From: Candidatus Rokuibacteriota bacterium
GTDB lineage: Bacteria > Methylomirabilota > Methylomirabilia > Rokubacteriales > CSP1-6
NCBI GenBank assembly: GCA_003221435.1
Contig: QHRS01000024.1
Location: 6,207-13,114, forward strand
Direction of reading: 5' to 3'
DNA length: 6,908 bases
The translations under genes were made by a program, and so were the position numbers. Every line of letters begins with the position of its first letter. Position 1 is the stretch's first letter. The notes under the pieces are model-generated. The model saw only the letters and a list, made by a program, of their open reading frames with translations, was not told the origin of the DNA and made no database searches. This document shows, piece by piece, positions 1-4,978 of the stretch.

Positions 1-404
1 ACGCTCACGATGCACTTGACGCGGGCGTCGACGGCGCCGACCCACACCACCGTGGCGCCTCCGTAGCTGGTGCCGTAGATGCCGAGGTGCTCGGCGTCGA
101 CCTCCGGCAGCGTGCCGAAGAACGTGAGCGCCGCCTGGACGTCGGCCACGCGGCTGTAGGGCGCGAGCCGGGTCCGAGGACCGGCGCTCGCCCCCCAGCC
201 CTTGTAATCGAACGTCATGGCGATGTAGCCGGCCTCGTTCAGCACCCGCGCGTTGTCGGGCAGGTACAGGTCCTTGACGCCGGTGTAGCCGTGGCAGAGT
301 ACGATGCCGGCGCGTTTTTCGCCTGGCCGCAGGTCGTCAGGGTAGTAGACGTCGCCGACCAGCTTGACGGCTTCGCTGTAAAACGTGACGGGTTGTCGCT
401 TCAT
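1..404 (-). CDS. Alpha/beta hydrolase (dienelactone-hydrolase/peptidase-like), 3' end outside the window
   Basis: Reading from the ATG at 404 down to base 1 gives 134 residues with no stop, so the C-terminal part lies beyond the left edge. The fold is an alpha/beta hydrolase. There is a beta-strand followed by LCHGYTG (H38-G39, oxyanion-hole region), then FDYKGWGASAG around 65-75. The nucleophile elbow GTSYGG has Ser113 as the expected catalytic serine. The Asp and His of the triad would lie in the missing part. There is no signal peptide, so a cytoplasmic enzyme is expected. It follows the GlcG/HbpS gene by 3 bp and has no convincing SD of its own, so it is probably co-transcribed and translationally coupled. 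Substrate is unknown. Related families include dienelactone hydrolases, acetyl-xylan-esterase-like enzymes and X-Pro-dipeptidyl-peptidase-like hydrolases. Family confidence is high and substrate confidence is nil. Confidence 0.88.
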   Translation of the reverse strand, partial: MKRQPVTFYSEAVKLVGDVYYPDDLRPGEKRAGIVLCHGYTGVKDLYLPDNARVLNEAGYIAMTFDYKGWGASAGPRTRLAPYSRVADVQAALTFFGTLPEVDAEHLGIYGTSYGGATVVWVGAVDARVKCIVS

Positions 405-407
405 GGA

Positions 408-902
408 TTATTTCAGCATGTCCTTCACGGCTTCGAGACCGACCTTCGCGCATTCCTCGTCCTGGTCTCCGGTGGCGCCGCTCACGCCGATGCCGCCGAC
501 CAGCCAGTCACCGGCCTTGATGGGCAGGCCGCCGGGGAAGATGATCAGGCGCGGCGTGTACTGGATCCCGTTCGCCCGGTTGACGATCATTTCGCCGAAG
601 AGCCGGGTCGGGAAACCGAACTGGGTGGCGGTCCAGGCCTTGTTGATTGAGATGTCCACGCTGCCGCGGAAGGCGGCCGGATCACGCCGGAAATAGAGGA
701 GCCCGCCGCCATCATCGAGGACGGCGATATTCAGCTTCCAGCCATTGGCCCGCGCGTGCTGGTCGCAGGCGAGGGCCGCCTTCTCGGCCACCTCGACGGC
801 CAGGATCGGCTTCTCCGCGAGGGCGTAGGCGGAGCTGAAGGCCGCCGACGTGAGAGACATGCTGACGATGAGGACTCCGAGGGCTCGTCTGAGGATGTCC
901 AT
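408..902 (-). CDS. Exported GlcG/HbpS-family protein (DUF336, heme-binding-like)
   Basis: This is a 164-residue protein. Residues 1-29 form a Sec signal peptide: RR near the N-terminus, a hydrophobic stretch at 7-25, and a likely cleavage after ALA (A29). The rest is one GlcG/HbpS domain. Family hallmarks are a VLDDGGGLLYFRRD segment, SINKAWTA, FPGGLPI (122-128), GIGVSGA (137-143) and a QDEEC helix (147-151). Members include HbpS of Streptomyces, an extracellular heme-binding redox sensor partner, and GlcG of glycolate operons, whose role is uncertain. Heme or cofactor binding here is by family analogy only. The start is supported by GGAGG at 910-914, 7 bases upstream of the ATG. A weak -10-like TATTCT lies on the minus strand at 933-928. 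It is the first gene of a pair with the hydrolase that begins 3 bp after its stop. Confidence 0.92.
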   Translation of the reverse strand: MDILRRALGVLIVSMSLTSAAFSSAYALAEKPILAVEVAEKAALACDQHARANGWKLNIAVLDDGGGLLYFRRDPAAFRGSVDISINKAWTATQFGFPTRLFGEMIVNRANGIQYTPRLIIFPGGLPIKAGDWLVGGIGVSGATGDQDEECAKVGLEAVKDMLK

Positions 903-970
903 CTTCCTACCTCCGGGTTGAGATGAAAGAATAGGGGGTTCAGCGACCCTGCGATTTTCTCTGTTGCGCT

Positions 971-993
971 CTTGAAGTCAAGTCCAATTTGGA
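971..993. promoter_or_regulatory. Two abutting short palindromes upstream of the leader ORF and transporter
   Basis: CTTGA-AG-TCAAG (971-982) is followed directly by TCCAA-T-TTGGA (983-993). Each has perfect 5-bp arms. The second overlaps the GGAG Shine-Dalgarno (991-994) of the ORF starting at 1001. They lie in the 142-bp divergent region between the HbpS-like gene and the transporter. They could be a repressor operator or part of a leader RNA fold. No known operator consensus is recognised, and short palindromes can arise by chance. Confidence 0.3.
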
Positions 994-1000
994 GCAGTCT

Positions 1001-1048
1001 ATGTCGCCGAGAGCCTCGGCGGCTCGGAAAGGGCGTGCAGTCCGGTGA
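1001..1048 (+). CDS. Putative 15-residue leader peptide coupled to the transporter
   Basis: An ATG at 1001 sits 6 bases after GGAG (991-994), which is the best-placed SD between 903 and 1045. It opens a 15-codon frame encoding MSPRASAARKGRAVR, with six basic residues. It ends with TGA at 1046-1048. That stop overlaps the GTG start of the transporter (1045-1047) as GTGA, the classic arrangement for translational coupling. The transporter itself has only a distant GGAAAGGG (1026-1033, 11 bases away), so its translation may depend on ribosomes finishing this ORF. The peptide resembles nothing known to me and may matter only through being translated. Alternatives are a chance ORF, or a base error that hides a longer transporter N-terminus. 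Confidence 0.45.
   Translation: MSPRASAARKGRAVR
1007..1027 (+). promoter_or_regulatory. Hairpin inside the leader ORF
   Basis: GAGCC (1011-1015), loop TCGGC, GGCTC (1021-1025) forms a 5-bp stem. It extends to 7 bp through CC (1007-1008) pairing with GG (1026-1027) around a two-base bulge. The 3' side touches the GGAAAGGG that would serve as the transporter's own SD. A ribosome translating the leader would melt it. A role in coupling is inference. Confidence 0.3.
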
Positions 1049-1854
1049 TCACACTGCTGTCGATCGTCTCCCTGGGCTTCTTCCTCGGTATGCGCCACGC
1101 GACCGATCCGGACCACGTCATCGCCATCGGCACGATCGTGAGCCGGCAGCGCTCGATGCGGAGCGCGGCCCTGATCGGCAGCGTGTGGGGGATCGGCCAT
1201 ACGCTGACCATCGTCGTCGTCGGCGCGGTGATCATCTCCTTCAGCGTGGTGATTCCGCCCCGGCTCGGCCTCTCGATGGAGATGGCCGTCGCCCTCATGC
1301 TGGTCGTGCTCGGGCTGTGGAACCTGACGGGATTCCTCCGGTGGCTCCAGGGCAGCTTCACCTCGGGCGGTGTAGTCGGGCGCGGACTTCACGCCCACGC
1401 GCACAGCCACGGCGACTACAGCCACAGCCACCCGCACGGTCACGGCCCGGGGAATCACGGGCACCGGGAGGATCAGACGGCGCAGGCCTGGCTCGACCGG
1501 TGGCTCGGACAGCTCGGGCTCTACCAGGTCGTCCGCCCACTCGTGGTCGGCGTCGTCCACGGCCTCGCCGGGTCGGCTGCGATCGCGTTGCTCGTCCTCG
1601 CGACGATCCGGAATCCCTGGTGGGCCGTGGCGTACCTCTTGCTCTTCGGAATCGGCACGGTCGCGGGGATGATGCTGATCACGGTCGCGATCGCCGCTCC
1701 TTTCGCCTATACGTCCGAACGGTTCGGGCGCGTCAACCGGCACCTGCGTGTGGCCTCGGGTCTCCTGAGCCTCGGGTTCGGGCTCTTCCTGGTCTACCAG
1801 ATCGGTTTTGTGAGCGGCCTGTTTACCGGCCACCCGAGGTGGGCGCCGCGGTAG
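1045..1854 (+). CDS. Nickel/cobalt transporter-like membrane protein (NiCoT/UreH-like) with His-rich loop
   Basis: This is a 269-residue polytopic inner-membrane protein starting at GTG 1045. Near the N-terminus RHATDPDH gives H18-x4-D23-H24. This is the HX4DH signature of the NiCoT nickel/cobalt permeases and is essential for transport in characterised members. GIGHT (H52) and VHGLAGSAA (H172) are two further conserved His-containing membrane motifs of the NiCoT/UreH-like group. Residues 116-140 are a soluble loop with 10 histidines, a likely metal-binding buffer. Hydrophobic segments lie near 4-15, 41-66, 79-98, 165-187, 192-220 and 233-256. At 269 residues it is shorter than HoxN/NixA-type permeases (about 330-350) and closer to UreH-like forms. 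Direction (uptake or export) and metal cannot be read from the sequence. The GTG places the HX4DH motif at the usual distance from the N-terminus. It overlaps the leader ORF at 1001-1048. Confidence 0.87.
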   Translation: MITLLSIVSLGFFLGMRHATDPDHVIAIGTIVSRQRSMRSAALIGSVWGIGHTLTIVVVGAVIISFSVVIPPRLGLSMEMAVALMLVVLGLWNLTGFLRWLQGSFTSGGVVGRGLHAHAHSHGDYSHSHPHGHGPGNHGHREDQTAQAWLDRWLGQLGLYQVVRPLVVGVVHGLAGSAAIALLVLATIRNPWWAVAYLLLFGIGTVAGMMLITVAIAAPFAYTSERFGRVNRHLRVASGLLSLGFGLFLVYQIGFVSGLFTGHPRWAPR

Positions 1855-1883
1855 TTGACGCCGGACCGGGCCGGTCGCAAGCC

Positions 1884-1911
1884 TTGACACGTGCCCGCAC
1901 CCGAGTATAGT
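1884..1911 (+). promoter_or_regulatory. Strong sigma70-type promoter
   Basis: TTGACA (1884-1889, perfect -35), a 16-base spacer, then TATAGT (1906-1911, one mismatch to TATAAT). Transcription would start near 1918, giving an untranslated leader of about 65 bases before the ATG at 1983. This is by far the best promoter match noticed in the window. It lies in the gap after the transporter, so the next gene has its own transcription start. Confidence 0.72.
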
Positions 1912-1982
1912 CAGTCTGCGCGCCCGTCCCGGCGGTCACGACGTACCGGCGGGTTGCCTCGCCCCCGGCGAAAGAGGCTCCC

Positions 1983-2531
1983 ATGGTTCGAAACAAGGCT
2001 GTCCTGCTCGGCGCGATCCTGCTGGGCCTTCTCGGGATCCTGGCTATTGCCCTCGTTCGTGAGGCGACCACCGCCAGCCGATCCACGACCCTGACGCGTG
2101 GCGAGCCCCTGCGCGCCGCCGCGCGGCCGGCCTTGACCGCCGCCGAGGAGTCGTACGCGGTGGCCCTGTGGCCGATGCACAACGAGATCAAGACCAGCGC
2201 GCTCAAGATGACCCTCGGCGGCCTCGCCTACAAGCTGAAGGAGATCGATCGGGCGACGATGAAGGCGCAGGTCGATGCGGCCAACGAGACCTACCGGCGT
2301 GCCGAGATTCGCATCCGCAAGCTGCAGCCTCCGCCCTCGCTGCAGAAGCTCCATGCCGAGTACCTCGATGCGGTCGGATTGTACAAGCAGTCCGCGGCCG
2401 AGATGGTCAGGGTGTTCAAGGACGGTCGCGACGAGCATCTCGTCGCCGCCTTCCCGATGAGCAAGGAGGCGGGCGAGAAGATCCTCCGTGTCGGGAACAC
2501 GCTCTGGCCCGGGGAGTATGTCCCGAACTGA
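1983..2531 (+). CDS. Hypothetical membrane-anchored helical protein
   Basis: This is a 182-residue protein I do not recognise. Residues about 6-25 form a hydrophobic segment, either an uncleaved signal anchor or a signal peptide without a clear cleavage motif. An Ala/Ser/Thr/Arg-rich linker (about 26-50) follows. The rest is charged, helix-forming sequence that looks like a small helical bundle: about 52-90, 92-115, 122-148 and 150-172, with a PPP turn near 117. The C-terminus ends in LWPGEYVPN. It has no cysteines and no catalytic motif that I can see. The ATG is preceded by AAAGAGG (1970-1976) at 6 bases, and the near-consensus promoter at 1884-1911 points at it. It most likely faces the periplasm as a sensor-like or scaffold domain. 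That is inference from topology only. Confidence 0.8.
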   Translation: MVRNKAVLLGAILLGLLGILAIALVREATTASRSTTLTRGEPLRAAARPALTAAEESYAVALWPMHNEIKTSALKMTLGGLAYKLKEIDRATMKAQVDAANETYRRAEIRIRKLQPPPSLQKLHAEYLDAVGLYKQSAAEMVRVFKDGRDEHLVAAFPMSKEAGEKILRVGNTLWPGEYVPN

Positions 2532-2604
2532 TGCCAGGTCGAGCTGAGCGATGTGCGGCTGAAAGGAGGGAAGACGTAGCGAAGTTCGTGTGAATCGACG
2601 TTAT

Positions 2605-2620
2605 CTGACAACGCGGTCAG
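2605..2620. promoter_or_regulatory. Possible operator upstream of the lactonase-like gene
   Basis: CTGAC, six bases, GTCAG is a perfect inverted repeat ending 22 bases before the ATG at 2643. It is a suitable position for a repressor site or a small hairpin in the leader. No clear -35/-10 pair was found in the 111-base gap (2532-2642). That gap also holds an orphan AAAGGAGGG near 2560-2570 with no start codon at SD distance. Confidence 0.25.
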
Positions 2621-2642
2621 CAGTGAAGAGTGAGGAGTGAAG

Positions 2643-3632
2643 ATGACGAAACAACTACGATTGCTTGCGCTTCTGGGGTTGGTGGTTCTCGCGTTCTCGA
2701 TCGGCCCGACGGGCGCGGCGGCCCAGGCACCGCTCTACTCCGTCTGGCTCGTCGAGAGCAGCCAGTTCAAGGACGTGCCCTCCGGCGCGTTCATGCCCGA
2801 CCGAGTGTTCGTGCCGGGCAGCAGCAGCCCGATGAATAACCAGGCCTTCATGCAGCTGCCCGTCAACGTCGGTGTCATCAAGGGCGGAAAGGACATCGTC
2901 GTTTACGATACCGGCTGGAAGCAGCAGGACTATCTCAAGATGACCAACAGCGTCCACTGGGCGCCGATCCGCCAGCAGCTGGCGCAGCTCGGCATCCGGC
3001 CCGAGGACGTCACGAAGGTCGTCATCGGTCACGGCCATTGGGACCACGCGGGCCAGATCGACGAGTTTCCCAACGCGACCCTGTACGTGCAGAAGGCGGA
3101 GCTCGAGGGGATCCAGTGGGCGCTCAACTATCCGGAGCCGCACATCTCGGCGGTGAACACCTCCCCCGGAGGCTGCGCCCGGAGCCCGGCTTGCGGGTAT
3201 CCCCCGCTGACGGTGGACCAGATCTACGGCAAGATCCTCAGGGGCAAGGCTGTGATCGTCGACGGCATGATGGAGATCGCGCCGGGTCTGACCATTCATC
3301 CGGCCCATCGCGCGCACACGGCGGGCTCGCAGCTGCTCCAGGTCAACACCAGCATCGGCCAGGTCCTGTTCGGCAGCGACGTCTTCTCGTCGTGGGAAGG
3401 CATCCGCGACTGGATGATCGCCAACCCGCAGCAGACGGACACTGTGCAGCAGTTCCTGGCGTACGAGAAGTGCTACAAGATCACCGGCGGCTATCAGAAC
3501 TGCGTCGCCGCCCACGAGCCGCTCTCCTACAGCGAGAAGTATCCGCTCACCAGGAATTCCTGGGTCGGGCCGAACGGCTCGCGTGCCGCGGAGCTTGTCC
3601 TCGCCCCTGGAGAGAAATCCCGCAGGCCGTAG
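2643..3632 (+). CDS. Secreted metallo-beta-lactamase-fold hydrolase (AHL-lactonase-like)
   Basis: This is a 329-residue protein. The ATG at 2643 was chosen over an in-frame GTG at 2637 because GAGGAG (2632-2637) lies 5 bases before the ATG and overlaps the GTG. Residues 1-28 are a signal peptide with likely cleavage after AAAQA. The MBL zinc site is complete: HGHWDH (H130, H132, D134, H135), HTAGS (H225), GSDVF (D246) and AAHEP (H291). The gaps from third His to Asp (21) and Asp to last His (45) match those of AiiA-type lactonases. An N-acyl-homoserine lactonase or another lactone/ester hydrolase is the best guess. Four cysteines in two close pairs (GGCARSPAC and CYKITGGYQNC) suggest disulfides in an exported enzyme. 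The gene is probably monocistronic, with a perfect hairpin 24 bases after its stop. Fold and metal site are near certain; substrate is not. Confidence 0.9.
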   Translation: MTKQLRLLALLGLVVLAFSIGPTGAAAQAPLYSVWLVESSQFKDVPSGAFMPDRVFVPGSSSPMNNQAFMQLPVNVGVIKGGKDIVVYDTGWKQQDYLKMTNSVHWAPIRQQLAQLGIRPEDVTKVVIGHGHWDHAGQIDEFPNATLYVQKAELEGIQWALNYPEPHISAVNTSPGGCARSPACGYPPLTVDQIYGKILRGKAVIVDGMMEIAPGLTIHPAHRAHTAGSQLLQVNTSIGQVLFGSDVFSSWEGIRDWMIANPQQTDTVQQFLAYEKCYKITGGYQNCVAAHEPLSYSEKYPLTRNSWVGPNGSRAAELVLAPGEKSRRP

Positions 3633-3655
3633 TGCCGTTTCGCGTTTCATCTCGG

Positions 3656-3693
3656 CGCGCGAGGAGCCCGGAAGTGCACGGGCTCCTCGCGCG
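3656..3693 (+). terminator. Perfect 15-bp GC-rich hairpin, terminator-like
   Basis: CGCGCGAGGAGCCCG (3656-3670) and its exact reverse complement (3679-3693) flank an 8-base loop, GAAGTGCA. It begins 24 bases after the stop of the lactonase-like gene and ends 64 bases before the next ATG. There is no T-tract on either strand, so it is either a U-less terminator, common in GC-rich genomes, or an mRNA-stabilising stem. Its symmetry means it could act in both directions. Confidence 0.65.
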
Positions 3694-3757
3694 GCCGCAC
3701 ATCGCCGTCGCCCCACGAGCCGTCGGAGTATCTGCCTTCGACCGTCGGCCCCCTTCG

Positions 3758-4978
3758 ATGACATCACCTCGAAGAATCACGGAGCTACACGGGCTGCTGC
3801 TTGCCGGGGTTCTGTTCTTCCTACCGGCCGGCGCGCAGGCTCACGACCCGAGCGCCTGGGGCGGGCTCTTTCGCTCGCGCGACAGCGGCGCGACGTGGTT
3901 CCCGGCGAACGAGGGGCGCTTCGTCAGCGGCGCCCTCGCGCTGGCGATCAGCCCGACCGACGGCAACCATCTCCTCCTCGCGACCGACAGCGGCCTGTTG
4001 AGATCCCGGAATGGCGGGCGCGACTGGGAGGTCGAAGCGCCGGCGGTGCTGATCGGCGCCGTGTTTGCGGCGACGTTCGACAAGGACGGGCACCGGGCGC
4101 TCGCATCGACCAGCTCGGGCATCTTCCGCACCGATGACGGGAGCGCCTGGCGCAAGACGCCGGCCCCCGACGGCGCGGCGCCGGCGCACGCGCTCGTGCC
4201 CGGAGCGGTTGCGGGCCGCGTCTATCTCGCGGGCTCCCGCGGGCTGGCTCACAGCGAGAACTGGGGCGAGTCGTGGTCCAGCGCCGACGGGCTGCCGGAC
4301 GGGCCCGTTCAGGTGCTCGTGGCGGCTTCCGGTCCTCCGGAGATCGTGTACGCCATCATCGGGGGCCGCATCTGGGCCAGCACGGATGGGGCCCACACCT
4401 GGCAGCTTCGCGATGCGGGGATCCCCGACGACGCGGTTGACGCGCTCGCGCTCGACCCTCGAAAGCCGGCGCGGCTCTGGGCCGCAGGCGCCGATCGGCT
4501 CTTCGCCAGTGACGACGGGGGTGAGAGCTGGTATCAGGTTGGGCGCCCGCTCAGCGAGCCCAACACCTCGGTGCGTGGGATCGCCGTTGCCGCGTCCGGT
4601 CCCGGGATCGTGCTGACGACGCATCGCGGAGTGTTCCGGAGCCCCGACGGCGGGCAGCGCTGGGAAATGTTGGCCGACAACCTGCCCGTGCACCTCGAGG
4701 CGGGGCCGCTCGTCCGCGATCCCGTGGATCCGGCGACCCTGTACGCCGGCTTCGCGCTGACGCCGTACGGCGAGATCTGGCGCATCGCGGCCGAGGGCGG
4801 CACCCTGCTCAGCCGCGTCGACCCGCTGAGCTTCGTCGGCGCCGCGATTTTCCTGATCGTCCTCGTGGTCGGGACCGTCGCCACCCTGCGGTGGCTCGCG
4901 CGCTACTACCGGACCCCGGTCGACGCCGGATCCCCGCCGACGCGGCGACGGGGCGGGATCGGGGAGACGGTTCGATGA
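3758..4978 (+). CDS. Exported seven-repeat Asp-box beta-propeller (YCF48/BNR-like) with C-terminal membrane anchor
   Basis: This is a 406-residue protein. Residues 1-28 form a signal peptide (hydrophobic 13-23, cleavage after AQA before HDPSAW). Seven Asp-box motifs follow, each ending in Trp: SRDSGATW (W47), SRNGGRDW (W90), TDDGSAW (W131), SENWGESW (W173), STDGAHTW (W215), SDDGGESW (W258) and SPDGGQRW (W302). The spacing of 41-44 residues indicates seven blades, as in YCF48/HCF136-like assembly factors, rather than a six-bladed sialidase. No sialidase Arg triad or FRIP motif is seen. A membrane helix (about 359-381) follows, then a short basic cytoplasmic tail. The propeller would sit outside the membrane. 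The frame stays open far upstream, but the ATG at 3758 is chosen because it starts the signal peptide. Its SD is poor. The stop overlaps the next start as ATGA. The role is unknown, and binding or assembly is more likely than catalysis. Confidence 0.85.
   Translation: MTSPRRITELHGLLLAGVLFFLPAGAQAHDPSAWGGLFRSRDSGATWFPANEGRFVSGALALAISPTDGNHLLLATDSGLLRSRNGGRDWEVEAPAVLIGAVFAATFDKDGHRALASTSSGIFRTDDGSAWRKTPAPDGAAPAHALVPGAVAGRVYLAGSRGLAHSENWGESWSSADGLPDGPVQVLVAASGPPEIVYAIIGGRIWASTDGAHTWQLRDAGIPDDAVDALALDPRKPARLWAAGADRLFASDDGGESWYQVGRPLSEPNTSVRGIAVAASGPGIVLTTHRGVFRSPDGGQRWEMLADNLPVHLEAGPLVRDPVDPATLYAGFALTPYGEIWRIAAEGGTLLSRVDPLSFVGAAIFLIVLVVGTVATLRWLARYYRTPVDAGSPPTRRRGGIGETVR

Noticed and set aside
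1830..1876. Terminator after the first transporter (CCACC-CGA-GGTGG at 1830-1842 and GACCGG-G-CCGGTC at 1864-1876)
   Set aside because: The stems are short, one has no usable loop, and neither has a T-tract. They are no stronger than expected from GC-rich sequence.
940..1890. Long minus-strand ORF (316 codons) opposite the first transporter
   Set aside because: It is rich in Arg, Asp, Glu and His with no recognisable domain. It mirrors a real gene with clear NiCoT motifs, so it is an artefact of GC-rich codon use.
2637..2642. GTG at 2637 as start of the lactonase-like gene
   Set aside because: It overlaps the GAGGAG Shine-Dalgarno. The ATG at 2643 has the right spacing and gives a normal signal peptide.
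3705..3747. Three CCGTCG direct repeats (3705, 3720, 3742) upstream of the propeller pair
   Set aside because: They are six-base matches with uneven spacing (15 and 22) in GC-rich DNA, easily due to chance.
3038..3757. N-terminal extension of the Asp-box propeller into the lactonase-like gene
   Set aside because: The frame is open but the translation is low-complexity shadow sequence. It crosses the perfect hairpin at 3656-3693. A proper signal peptide begins at the ATG at 3758.
2655..3767. Minus-strand ORF of 370 codons opposite the lactonase-like gene
   Set aside because: No domain or start signal is seen, and its composition is typical of a reverse-strand shadow. The plus strand has complete MBL metal ligands.
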